From Isoptericola sp. BMS4 (GTDB lineage Bacteria; Actinomycetota; Actinomycetes; Actinomycetales; Cellulomonadaceae), in contig NZ_SIRP01000001.1 of assembly GCF_011634835.1 (NCBI RefSeq), positions 3,365,766 to 3,429,765 on the forward strand: DNA of 64,000 nucleotides, given 5' to 3'. The notes beneath the pieces were generated by a model. It saw only the letters and a list, made by a program, of their open reading frames with translations, ran no database searches and was not told where the DNA came from. Position 1 is the stretch's first letter. Each line of letters begins with the position of its first letter. Below are positions 27,639 to 36,072 of the stretch, one piece after another. A program made the translations under genes and the position numbers.

Positions 27639-28679
27639 TCACGACGGAGGGGCAGCCGGGGAGCGCGTCGACTCCCGGGCGACGAGACGTGCCGTCATCA
27701 CCAGCTCGACCGCCTCGCCTCGTCCCGACGCCTGCTTCTCGACCCGCTCCAGCAGCAGCTCCATGATGTGCACCGCCATGGAGTCGTTGTCGGGGTCGAT
27801 CGTGGTCAGCCGGGGCACCAGGTACTCGCCCTCGAGGTCGTTGTCGAAGCCGACGACCTGCACGTCCTCCGGGACCCGCCGGCCGAGGTCCGCGAGCGCA
27901 CGCAGGACCCCCATGGCGGCGGCGTCGGTCAGGACGAACACCCCGTCGAACGGGACGCCCTGGCCGTGCAGCCGCATGAGCACCTCGTACCCGTCGCGCG
28001 TGGTGAACGAGTCGGCGTCGACCACCAGCCGCTCGTCGACGGCGACGCCGGCCCGCGCGTGCGCCTGCCGGTAGCCGCGGGTCCGCAGCGTGGCCATGTC
28101 GTCGACGCCCCGGTCCTGGCGCCCGCCGACCAGCGCGATCCGGCGGGCGCCGCCCTCGATCAGGTGGGCGGTCGCGAGCTCCGCGCCGCCGATGTTGTCC
28201 ATCATGACGTGGTCGAACGCGCCCGCGAGGCGCCGCTCCCCCAGCAGGACGGTCGGGACACCGACGCCGGCCGCCGTCACGTCGGCGGGTTCGAGCTGCA
28301 CGGGGCTGAAGACCAGCCCGTCGTAGGGCCGGACCCGTTCGGGCTCCAGGGCGGCGAGCTCACCCTCCCGGCTGGCGCCCGTGCGCTCGACGATCACGTG
28401 GTACCCGCGCGATCTCGCGAGGGTGTCGAGCCGCGCGGTCAGGTGCGCGTAGTACGGGCCGTCGAGGTGCGGGACGAGCAGCCCGATCGCCCCGCTGCGC
28501 CCGGCCCGGAAGTGGCGGGCCGTCGTGTTGACCACGTAGCCGAGGCGCTGCACGGCGGCGAGCACGCGGGCACGCGTCTCCCTGCTCGCTCCTGCCCTCC
28601 CGTTGACGACGTTCGACACCGTCATCTTCGACACGCCGGCCTCACGGGCCACGTCGCTCATCGTCACCACGACGCCCAT
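27639..28679 (-). CDS. LacI-family transcriptional regulator (locus 1, arabinoxylan)
   Basis: 346-aa regulator. HTH: MSDVAREAGVSKMTVSNVVN; hinge region NTTARHFRAGRSGAIG; then a periplasmic-binding-like effector domain (VVGFDNDLEGEYLVPRLTTI). The recognition helix (SKMTVSNVV) differs from those of the two other LacI proteins in the window, so it should read a different operator. ATG 28679 follows GGGAGG closely; ATG 28661 (MSDVAR) is an alternative. It lies downstream of the two esterase genes and probably controls the divergent promoter at 32649-32686. Inducer unknown, likely an arabinose-containing sugar. Confidence 0.88.
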   Translation of the reverse strand: MGVVVTMSDVAREAGVSKMTVSNVVNGRAGASRETRARVLAAVQRLGYVVNTTARHFRAGRSGAIGLLVPHLDGPYYAHLTARLDTLARSRGYHVIVERTGASREGELAALEPERVRPYDGLVFSPVQLEPADVTAAGVGVPTVLLGERRLAGAFDHVMMDNIGGAELATAHLIEGGARRIALVGGRQDRGVDDMATLRTRGYRQAHARAGVAVDERLVVDADSFTTRDGYEVLMRLHGQGVPFDGVFVLTDAAAMGVLRALADLGRRVPEDVQVVGFDNDLEGEYLVPRLTTIDPDNDSMAVHIMELLLERVEKQASGRGEAVELVMTARLVARESTRSPAAPPS

Positions 28680-28699
28680 GATGCCTCCCCCGGGGCCCG

Positions 28700-28738
28700 G
28701 CCGTGCGGTCGGCGGGTCGGACCCGCCGGCCGCACGGC
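28700..28738. terminator. Hairpin between tandem esterase gene and LacI gene
   Basis: Arms 28700-28718 and 28720-28738 pair at 18 of 19 positions (one mismatch) around a single base. It begins 15 bases after the esterase stop on the minus strand and should end or attenuate that transcript before the regulator gene. Confidence 0.65.
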
Positions 28739-28752
28739 ACGGTCGCTCGACG

Positions 28753-30990
28753 TCACGACGCGTCGGCGCCGTCCGTGAACAGTCGGGGCAGGAGGTCGAT
28801 CACCGACTTCTGCCAGACGTCCCAGCTGTGCGGGCCGGGGATGACCGGGGCGAACTCGTGGTCCACGCCCCGCTCCTCCATGGACGCGACGAGCTGCATC
28901 GTCGGGGCGTAGGTGAAGTCCTGCACGTCGCCCGTGTAGATGCGCAGCAGCCTCGTGCCCGCGTTGATCGCCTCGACGTCCGCGTCGTCCGGGACGGTGC
29001 CGAACGTCGACATGGCGGCGATGTAGCCGAACTCGCCCGGGTGGGCCCACAGCGTGCTCAGGGTGTGGCCCGAGCCCATCGAGAGACCGGCGAGCGCCCG
29101 CCGGTCGGCCTCGGAGCTGACGTGGTACTGGTCCTCGGCGGCCGGTGCGATACGCGTCGTGATCTCCGTGGGGAAGTCCACGCCGTTCCCGTTCGCCATG
29201 ACGACGACCATCGGCGCGATGGTGCCGCGCCGGTAGTGGTTGTCGAGGATGCGGTCGATGTAGCCGACCTCGACCCAGTCGGTCCAGGTCTGCCCGCCTC
29301 CGTGCTGCAGGTAGAGCACCGGGTAGGCCTCGGCGCGCTCGGGGTCGTAGTCCGGCGGCGTCCACACGTAGGCCGAGCGCTCCTCGCCGCCGCCCGCGGT
29401 GCTCGGGTAGTCCATGACGGCGACCTCGCCCCGGGCGTTCTCCGGCACCGGCGCCGTGTACCGGCCGCGGAGGGTGTCGCCCCCGACCGCGAACGTGCTC
29501 CACGTCGGTTCGGAGAACACGGTCGTGGGGTTGCCGGCGTCCTTGTGGTCGACCCCGTCGACGACGAACTTGTAGTAGTAGGAGCCGCCGTCCAGGGCCA
29601 GCGAGAGGCGCCACGACCCGTCGTCCTGCTGGACCATCGGCGTCCGAGGCCAGCTTCCGGACGGTCCGAAGTTCCCCCACACCCGCACGGTGCTCGCGTC
29701 GGCGAACTCGGGGCCGAGCTCGAACGTGACCACACCGTGGGGGTCGATCCACGGGGTGGGCGTCGTGCCGGGGGCGGGCAGCTCGCGCTCCTCGAACGGC
29801 AGGTGACCCTCGCTCGGGCCGTCGTCGTCGACGTCACGGAAGAGGCGCTGCGCGAAGTCGTGCAGGTTCTTCTGCCACGTGTCCCACGTGCCGCCGGTCT
29901 CGGGGTCGGACCCGTCGGACTGGAAGTCCACGCCCGCGTCCGTCAGCGCGCCGGCCAGCGCGACGGTGTCGTCGTAGCCCGGGTCGGTGACGTTGCCGGC
30001 GTACAGGCGGACGACGTCGGTCGTGGCGTTGATCTGCCTGACCTTGCCGGGCGTGAACCGGGCGTCGGAGCCGCCCGAGAACGAGCCGAGGCCGGCGAAC
30101 TCGCGGGGCCGGTCGACCAGCGCCGCGATCGCCTGCTCCGCGCCCCGGCCGATGCCGGCGATCGCCCGACCCGCACCGTCGCGCGACACGTGGAGCGCGC
30201 GCTCGACGGCGGGAAGCAGCCCCTTGGTGATTCCCGCGGGTCCGGGGTCCTCCCCGTCGGCCATGACGACGACCATCGGCTCGGCGTCCTCGTCGAGGGT
30301 GAGGTTGTCCATGATCTGCGCGACCCGGCCCAGCTCGGCCCACTCGCGGTAGCCCTGCTCCTCGTCCTGCAGCAGGTAGAGCACGGGGTACGGCTCCGCA
30401 CGGTCCTCGTCGTACCCGGGTGGTGTCCAGACGAGCGCCTCGCCGCCGCGCGCCGGGCCGGCGCCGTACTCGAGCGTCTCGAGGGCACCGCCGCCGTCCA
30501 CGTCCGCGAGCCACTCGGCTCCCGGTCCGGGCACGAACAGCGTGCTGTACGTCGGCTTCGACGTCACCTCCTGCGGGGCGTCGGGGTTGCGGAACGCGAC
30601 CGCGTCCTCGTCCCAGCCGGGGCGCGCGGCGTACTGGTAGTAGTACAGCCCGGGCTCGAGCGGCCCGTACGTGGCGGTCAGGTTCGGCCCGTCGGTCCCC
30701 ATGGTGAGATCGGTCCATGCTCCGCCGGGCCCGAAGTTGCCCTGGACGGCGACGACGCCGTCCTCGATGCCGGTCGCGTCGGTGACGGCGTCCACCGGAA
30801 CCGTGAAGCGGTACACGTCCGAGATCGGGTTGCCGGGCAGCTCACCCACCCACGGGTCCGCGCTCACCGCACCCGCCGCCGGCTGTGCGGCAGCGACCAG
30901 TGCTCCGGCTCCGAGCGCGGTCGCCGCGAAGCCCGCGAGCGCTCGCCTTCCCCGGGCCTGCCGCCCGGTCGGGTCCATCCGAGATGTCAT
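28753..30990 (-). CDS. Secreted tandem CBM48-CE1-like esterase; first catalytic module looks inactive
   Basis: 745-aa exported protein: Arg-rich N-terminus and signal peptide ending near residue 40 (AQPAAGA). Two repeats follow, each an E-set/CBM48-like module (QGNFGPGGAWTDL; WGNFGPSGSWPRT) and an esterase-D/CE1-like alpha/beta hydrolase. Module 2 has the Ser nucleophile in GLSMG (residues 635-639, Ser637) and His721 in PGPHSWDVW. In module 1 the equivalent positions read GIGRG (279-283) and TGGTW (365-369), so Ser and His are both lost. The likely role is feruloyl or acetyl esterase on arabinoxylan. ATG 30990 has AGGAAGG nine bases upstream; ATG 30996 is too close to it. It is 59 bases downstream of the next esterase gene, same strand. 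Confidence 0.85.
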   Translation of the reverse strand: MTSRMDPTGRQARGRRALAGFAATALGAGALVAAAQPAAGAVSADPWVGELPGNPISDVYRFTVPVDAVTDATGIEDGVVAVQGNFGPGGAWTDLTMGTDGPNLTATYGPLEPGLYYYQYAARPGWDEDAVAFRNPDAPQEVTSKPTYSTLFVPGPGAEWLADVDGGGALETLEYGAGPARGGEALVWTPPGYDEDRAEPYPVLYLLQDEEQGYREWAELGRVAQIMDNLTLDEDAEPMVVVMADGEDPGPAGITKGLLPAVERALHVSRDGAGRAIAGIGRGAEQAIAALVDRPREFAGLGSFSGGSDARFTPGKVRQINATTDVVRLYAGNVTDPGYDDTVALAGALTDAGVDFQSDGSDPETGGTWDTWQKNLHDFAQRLFRDVDDDGPSEGHLPFEERELPAPGTTPTPWIDPHGVVTFELGPEFADASTVRVWGNFGPSGSWPRTPMVQQDDGSWRLSLALDGGSYYYKFVVDGVDHKDAGNPTTVFSEPTWSTFAVGGDTLRGRYTAPVPENARGEVAVMDYPSTAGGGEERSAYVWTPPDYDPERAEAYPVLYLQHGGGQTWTDWVEVGYIDRILDNHYRRGTIAPMVVVMANGNGVDFPTEITTRIAPAAEDQYHVSSEADRRALAGLSMGSGHTLSTLWAHPGEFGYIAAMSTFGTVPDDADVEAINAGTRLLRIYTGDVQDFTYAPTMQLVASMEERGVDHEFAPVIPGPHSWDVWQKSVIDLLPRLFTDGADAS

Positions 30991-31049
30991 CGTCATCGAC
31001 CTTCCTCTCGTGCGTTCGTCGTCCGTACTCCGGCGGCTCCGCTCGCCGG

Positions 31050-32588
31050 TCATGGCGCGAACCTCAGGTTCGCGACGACCTTCTCGGCGGTCGCGGCCAG
31101 TCCCGCGGCCTGCTCGTCGGTCAGCTTCCCGGCGCGTGCCAGCCCGTCCACCTGTGCCGTGAACGCCTCGAGCGTCTCGAGCGCGCCGGCCGGGTCCTCG
31201 TCGAGGAGGTCGAACGCCCGATCGAGCTTGAGCGTGAGGGCCTTGCTGTTGCCCTGGTTGAGGCCGGACCCGGCGACGCCCCGGGTGAGGTCGTCGAGCT
31301 CGTCGGCGAGGAACGCCTGCGGCTTCCACAGGTAGTCGCGGGCGAAGACGGTGAACAGCTGGTTCCAGGCGTTGAAGTCGTGCGCACCGGCGACGACGAC
31401 GTTCTCGACGACCGCTCGGTCGAGCGCGTCCACCGCGTCCGGGTCGGGCAGCCCGAAGTCCCAGGCGCCGCCGCCGTAGAGGATGTACGGCGCTGCGAGG
31501 TCCGGCGTCGTGTCGTCGACCCGCACGCCTCCGCTCCACGGCCCGTAGTAGCCGAACAGGGTGGGATCGTGGTCGATGATGTCCTGCGTGACGATGCTGC
31601 CCATGGACAGGCCGGCGAACGCCCGGTCGGACGCCCTCGTCGAGACGTTGTAGGTGCTCTCCACGAACGGCAGGACGACGTCGCGCAGGTTGGGCGAGCC
31701 CGAGCCGATGCCGCCGAGGTAGTCGACGTTGGCGGTCACCACGACCGCGGGCTCGGTGAGACCGTCGGCGATCAGGTTGTCCATGATCACCGGCACGCTG
31801 CCGATGTTCATCCAGTCCGACTGGTCCTGACCGCCGCCGTGCTGCATGTAGATCGACTTGTACGGCTCGGCGCGGTCCGGGTCGTAGCCCGGGGGCAGAT
31901 ACACGCCCATGGTGCGCGTGGTGTCGTCCACCTGGAACGGGACGTAGCTCCACGTGCCGTGGGGCACGTCGGGCCTCGGGTTCTCGATCTCGCGCGCCGC
32001 GAGGGGCGCGTAGTCCTGCTTGACCGGGTCGTACGGCACGTTGACCTTGTTGAAGGCACGACGTGCGGTGCCCGTGAGCCCGTCCGGGGCGTACAGGGGC
32101 GGGTTCGCGGGGTCGGTCACCCAGTGGCTCGTGTCGTCGTCGACGTAGAACCAGTACTGGTTGGTCCCGGCGGCGAGCGGCACGTCGATGGTCCAGTAGC
32201 CGTCCCCGACCTCGGTCATCTGGGCGTCGTAGGCGCCGCCCCCACGCATCAGGCCGGGCCGGTACTCGTCCGGGGCGTAGACCGTCGGGTCGGCGGGGTC
32301 CTCCCAGTCCCGCAGCATGATGTCGGCGACGAAACGCACGCTGGTCGCCTCGGGGTCGTGGTAGACGAAGTGCCCCGTGTAGCCGGTCGGTGACGCGGGG
32401 TCCTCGACGATCGTGGGCCCGGGGGTGAGGTCCACCTCGTCGGCGTGCGCCGCCGGGACCGTGGCGCCGAACGCCACCGACGACGCCAGCGCCCAGGCCG
32501 CGACCAGTGCCTGCGGCCGGGCGCCCCGGGGGCGGCCTCGTGCCCCCGTTCCGCGTGTTCCTGCCCATCGACTCCTTTGTCGGATCAT
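31050..32588 (-). CDS. Secreted CBM48-CE1-like esterase with C-terminal FIMAH-like domain
   Basis: 512-aa exported protein with a long twin-Arg-rich signal sequence ending near VPAAHA. Residues about 55-150 are CBM48-like (GYWTIDVPLAAGTNQYWFYV). Residues about 190-430 are an esterase-D/CE1-like domain with YMQHGGGQDQSDW, nucleophile AGLSMGS and His in VVAGAHDFNAW, so the motifs are intact. The last 70 residues (ALTLKLDRAFDLLDEDPAGA, FTAQVDGLARAGKLTDEQAA) look like a FIMAH-type helical domain. Probable feruloyl/acetyl-xylan esterase. ATG 32588 with GAGGAGG ten bases upstream. Divergent from the arabinose-type importer. Confidence 0.83.
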   Translation of the reverse strand: MIRQRSRWAGTRGTGARGRPRGARPQALVAAWALASSVAFGATVPAAHADEVDLTPGPTIVEDPASPTGYTGHFVYHDPEATSVRFVADIMLRDWEDPADPTVYAPDEYRPGLMRGGGAYDAQMTEVGDGYWTIDVPLAAGTNQYWFYVDDDTSHWVTDPANPPLYAPDGLTGTARRAFNKVNVPYDPVKQDYAPLAAREIENPRPDVPHGTWSYVPFQVDDTTRTMGVYLPPGYDPDRAEPYKSIYMQHGGGQDQSDWMNIGSVPVIMDNLIADGLTEPAVVVTANVDYLGGIGSGSPNLRDVVLPFVESTYNVSTRASDRAFAGLSMGSIVTQDIIDHDPTLFGYYGPWSGGVRVDDTTPDLAAPYILYGGGAWDFGLPDPDAVDALDRAVVENVVVAGAHDFNAWNQLFTVFARDYLWKPQAFLADELDDLTRGVAGSGLNQGNSKALTLKLDRAFDLLDEDPAGALETLEAFTAQVDGLARAGKLTDEQAAGLAATAEKVVANLRFAP

Positions 32589-32648
32589 CTGCGCTGTTCC
32601 TCCTCGAACGGCGGCGAGCAACCCGGTCGGCTGCCCGTGAGCCGGCCG

Positions 32649-32686
32649 TTGACACCCTGACCGGCGCCCCGTACTTTACCGGTACA
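32649..32686 (+). promoter_or_regulatory. Promoter with LacI-type operator for importer/GH51 operon
   Basis: TTGACA at 32649-32654 is followed after 17 bases by TACTTT at 32672-32677, a near-consensus promoter that is rare in this GC-rich window. TTTACCGGTACA at 32675-32686, with the perfect 8-bp palindrome TACCGGTA at 32677-32684, overlaps the -10 element. A repressor bound there would block RNA polymerase. The local LacI protein is the natural candidate. Confidence 0.6.
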
Positions 32687-32760
32687 CACCGACGTTGTGG
32701 AGTACCGCGAGAAAGAGCTCCACGGCGGAGCCGTCGACGATCGAGGAGGATCGCCGTCAC

Positions 32761-33660
32761 ATGAAGAGTGTTCTCTACTCCCAGCGCCTCGCGCCGTACT
32801 TCTTCATCCTGCCGTTCCTGCTCACCCTGCTGGTCTTCTGGCTGGTGCCGGTCGGCCGCTCGGTGGTCATGAGCTTCCAGGAGGTCCTGTACGGCCAGTC
32901 GACGTTCATCGGGCTCGACAACTACGAGCGGCTGTGGCGCGATCAGGTCTTCTGGACGGCCCTGGCCAACAGCATCCGCTACATGGTGCTGACGCTTCTC
33001 CTGCTCGTCCCGATCCCGATGGTGCTCGCCGCGATCATCAACTCGAGGATCGGAAGCAGCCGGATCAAAGGCTTCTTCAAGGCGTCACTGTTCGTCCCGG
33101 CGCTGACGTCGGTCGTCGTCGCCGGCATCGTGTTCCGGCTGATGTTCTCCGAGACCGAGTCGGGCCTGATGAACCAGGTGGTCGCCTTCTTCGGGTTCGG
33201 CCCGGTGCGCTGGCTGCGCGAGGACCTCACGGGTCTGTTCGCGCTGCTCCTGCTCGCCCTGTGGCGGTGGGCCGGCGTCAACACGATGTACTTCCTCGCC
33301 GGCATCCAGGCCATCCCGAACGACTACTACGAGGCGGCGTCGCTCGACGGGGCGGGCAAGGTGCAGCAGTTCCTGCACGTCACGCTGCCCGGCCTCAAGC
33401 CGACCATCGTCTACGTCACCACCATCAGCGTGTACGGCGGGCTGGCCATGTTCCTCGAGAGCTTCATGCTCTACGCCGGCAACAACTCGCCGAACAACCA
33501 GGGCCTCACGATCGTCGGCTACCTCTACCGCAAGGGCATCCAGGAGAACGACCTCGGGTTCGCCTCCGCCGTCGGGGTCGTGCTCCTCGTGCTGGTCCTG
33601 GCCATCAACCTCACCCAGCTCACCGCCACGGGAACCTTCAAGAAGGAGTCGGCGCGATGA
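32761..33660 (+). CDS. Sugar ABC importer permease 1 (MalF/AraP type)
   Basis: 299-aa inner-membrane permease with about six helices (FFILPFLLTLLVFWLVPVG first). The cytoplasmic EAA loop, which docks the ATPase, is YYEAASLDGAGKVQQFLHVT followed by LPGLKP. ATG 32761, eleven bases behind GAGGAGG. First gene of permease-permease-binding protein-GH51, and its stop overlaps the next start (ATGA). No ATPase gene is in the operon, so a shared MsiK-type ATPase is presumed. Confidence 0.92.
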   Translation: MKSVLYSQRLAPYFFILPFLLTLLVFWLVPVGRSVVMSFQEVLYGQSTFIGLDNYERLWRDQVFWTALANSIRYMVLTLLLLVPIPMVLAAIINSRIGSSRIKGFFKASLFVPALTSVVVAGIVFRLMFSETESGLMNQVVAFFGFGPVRWLREDLTGLFALLLLALWRWAGVNTMYFLAGIQAIPNDYYEAASLDGAGKVQQFLHVTLPGLKPTIVYVTTISVYGGLAMFLESFMLYAGNNSPNNQGLTIVGYLYRKGIQENDLGFASAVGVVLLVLVLAINLTQLTATGTFKKESAR

Positions 33661-34550
33661 CACTGCAGAGAACGACGCCGCCGCCGGTCTCCGAGCCGAC
33701 CCTCGACGCACGCCCCCGCACGACGCGCCGCGCCGCCGCCCGCGCCCAGGGCGTCCTTCTCCTCGTGATCGCGATGATCGCCCTGGTGCCGCTCGCCGCG
33801 ATCTTCGTCGGGACGTTCCAGGACGGGAACGAGATCATCCGCAACGGGATCTCCCTCTCGGTCGACGTCTCCGAGCTGAGCCTGGACAACTACGTCATGC
33901 TCTTCACGGACTCCGGGCTGTACTTCCAGTGGTTCGCCAACAGCCTGGTCATCACCGTCGTCCAGGTGGCCGGCACCCTCCTGATCAGCTCGTTCGTCGC
34001 CTACGGGTTCGCGATGTACGAGTTCCGGGGCAAGAACCTCGGGTTCATCCTCGTGCTCATCCTGATGACCGTCCCGTTCGAGATGCTCATGCTCCCGCTC
34101 TACGTCCAGGTGAACAACGTCGGGGCGGCGGACCAGTATTGGGCCGTGGTGGTGCCGTTCCTGGCACAGGCCGTGACGATCTTCTTCTTCCGCCAGTACT
34201 TCCTGGGCGTACCGAAGGAGATCCTCGAGGCCGGCCGCGTCGACGGGGTGACCGAGTTCGGGATCTTCTTCAAGCTCGTGGTCCCGATCGCCAAGCCCGC
34301 CTTCGCGGCGATGGCGATCCTCAACTCGATGCTCATCTGGAACAACTTCCTGTGGCCGCTGCTCGTGCTGCGCTCCCCCGAGAAGTTCGTGCTCCCCATC
34401 GGCCTGAACACGCTGCTCACGCCCTACGGCAACAACTACGAGCTGCTGATCGTCGGGTCGTTCTTCTCCCTGATCCCGATCCTCCTCCTGTTCCTGGCCT
34501 TCCAGAGGTTCTTCATCGACGGCATGACCGCCGGCGCGGTGAAGGGCTGA
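33657..34550 (+). CDS. Sugar ABC importer permease 2 (MalG/AraQ type)
   Basis: 297-aa permease: Pro/Arg-rich cytoplasmic N-terminus, then six helices beginning GVLLLVIAMIALVPLAAIF. The EAA loop is ILEAGRVDGVTEFGIFFKLV followed by VPIAKP. It ends RFFIDGMTAGAVKG, the standard MalG-type C-terminus. ATG 33657 overlaps the stop of permease 1. It pairs with permease 1 to form the channel. Confidence 0.92.
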   Translation: MTLQRTTPPPVSEPTLDARPRTTRRAAARAQGVLLLVIAMIALVPLAAIFVGTFQDGNEIIRNGISLSVDVSELSLDNYVMLFTDSGLYFQWFANSLVITVVQVAGTLLISSFVAYGFAMYEFRGKNLGFILVLILMTVPFEMLMLPLYVQVNNVGAADQYWAVVVPFLAQAVTIFFFRQYFLGVPKEILEAGRVDGVTEFGIFFKLVVPIAKPAFAAMAILNSMLIWNNFLWPLLVLRSPEKFVLPIGLNTLLTPYGNNYELLIVGSFFSLIPILLLFLAFQRFFIDGMTAGAVKG

Positions 34551-34600
34551 CCCGCACCCCGCACGATCAACCATCCGGTGACCCAGATAGGAGTACGACG

Positions 34601-35962
34601 ATGCACTTCCGAAGGACCCTGGCGACCGCGCTGGCGACGGGACTCGCCGTCAGCGCCCTGGCCGCGTGCGGCAGCAGCAGCGGTGGCGACGGCGAGTCGG
34701 ACGGCGAGGTCATCGAGGGGGCCGAGGCCCCCGAGGGCGCCACGCCACTCGACATGTGGGTGTTCGCCGAGCTCCACGCCGACGTGTACGACGACATGGC
34801 GGTCAAGTGGAACGAGGAGAATCCCGACAGGGCGATCGACCTCAACGTGACCGTCTACCCGTACCAGGACATGCACGACAAGCTCCTGCTCGCCGTGAAC
34901 TCCGGTCAGGGCCTGCCGGACCTGGCCGACATCGAGGTCAACAAGTTCTCCAACTTCGTCAAGGGCGACAACCCGCCGCTCGTCGACCTCACCGAGGCCG
35001 CGCAGCCCTACGTCGACGACATCGTGCAGGCCCGGCTCGACCTCTACAGCCGCAACGGCAAGATCTACGGCTACCCCACGCACGTCGGCGCCTTCACCGC
35101 CTTCTACAACACCGAGCTCCTCGAGGACGCCGGGATCGACTACACGACGATCACGACGTGGGACGACTTCGCCGAGGCCGGCACCGCCTACCACGAGGCG
35201 ACCGGCAAGGCCTTCAGCGTCTCGAGCACCGGTGTGTTCTTCACCGAGCCGCTGGCGATCGCCCAGCTGGGCGGGCAGCTCTTCGACGACGACGGCCTCG
35301 GCGACGTCGCCGTGAACAGCCCCGAGGTCGTCGAGGCGATGCAGATGTTCCAGGACATGCAGGAGACCGGCGCACTCGCCACCATCCCCGGCGGCAGCCC
35401 GGACAGCGAGGAGGGCTACGGCGCCATCAACAACGGCGACTACGCCGCGATCGTGTACCCGGCCTGGTACACCTCGCGCTTCGTCGACTACATGCCCGAC
35501 CTGGCCGGCAAGGTCGCCATCGCCCCCGCTCCCCAGATCGAGGGCTCGGACACCCTCACGATCGGCGGCGGCGGCACGGGTACCGCCGTCCCGGTGGGCT
35601 CGGAGCACGAGGAGCTGGCCACCGACTTCCTCGCCTACGCCAAGCTCTCCCTCGACGCCAACGTCGCGGTGTGGGAGGTGCTCGGCTTCGACCCGGTGAA
35701 CATGTCGGTGTGGGAGGACGAGTCGGTCACGCACAACCCCGACAACAAGTTCAACGAGTACTTCCAGACGAACCTGTTCGACGTGCTGAACTCGGTGCAG
35801 GGCGGGATCGGGCACTTCGAGTCGTTCTCCAACGAGAACCTGCCCACGGTCGACAACTGGTTCCGGACCGTGACCCTGAACGAGGTCTACGAGAACGGCA
35901 CGCCCGCGCAGGACGCGCTCGACCAGGCCCAGGACGACCTGCAGAACGAGCTGGGCCAGTAG
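34601..35962 (+). CDS. Sugar-binding lipoprotein of ABC importer (locus 1)
   Basis: 453-aa cluster-D binding protein: signal MHFRRTLATALATGLAVSAL, lipobox LAAC, Ser/Gly linker, then the two-lobe domain (LDMWVFAELHADVYDDMAVKWNEENP quoted in part: MAVKWNEENPD; later GYGAINNGDYAAIVYPAWYT). It captures oligosaccharides outside the membrane and hands them to the permeases just upstream. Given the GH51 gene downstream, arabino-oligosaccharides are the likely ligand. ATG 34601 with TAGGAG seven bases upstream. A strong hairpin follows the stop. Confidence 0.9.
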   Translation: MHFRRTLATALATGLAVSALAACGSSSGGDGESDGEVIEGAEAPEGATPLDMWVFAELHADVYDDMAVKWNEENPDRAIDLNVTVYPYQDMHDKLLLAVNSGQGLPDLADIEVNKFSNFVKGDNPPLVDLTEAAQPYVDDIVQARLDLYSRNGKIYGYPTHVGAFTAFYNTELLEDAGIDYTTITTWDDFAEAGTAYHEATGKAFSVSSTGVFFTEPLAIAQLGGQLFDDDGLGDVAVNSPEVVEAMQMFQDMQETGALATIPGGSPDSEEGYGAINNGDYAAIVYPAWYTSRFVDYMPDLAGKVAIAPAPQIEGSDTLTIGGGGTGTAVPVGSEHEELATDFLAYAKLSLDANVAVWEVLGFDPVNMSVWEDESVTHNPDNKFNEYFQTNLFDVLNSVQGGIGHFESFSNENLPTVDNWFRTVTLNEVYENGTPAQDALDQAQDDLQNELGQ

Positions 35963-35979
35963 CCCACCGGCTCCACCTG

Positions 35980-36031
35980 GCGTCCGGGCGGGGCGAGACC
36001 GGTCGCGAGAGCGACCGCCCCGCCCGGACGC
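35980..36031 (+). terminator. Intercistronic hairpin after binding-protein gene (locus 1)
   Basis: Outer arms 35980-35995 (GCGTCCGGGCGGGGCG) and 36016-36031 pair over 16 bp; inside them 36001-36006 and 36011-36016 can form a second 6-bp stem sharing one base. It lies between the binding-protein and GH51 genes and would stabilise the upstream mRNA or cause partial termination. Confidence 0.6.
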
Positions 36032-36072
36032 GACCGCACCTCCGCCCCGAGCACCAAGGAGCACGATCACCC

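Noticed and set aside
28753..32760. One continuous open frame of about 1335 codons covering both esterases
   Set aside because: Its first half is a high-GC shadow of the other esterase; the true starts are set by signal peptides and ribosome sites at 30990 and 32588, in different frames.
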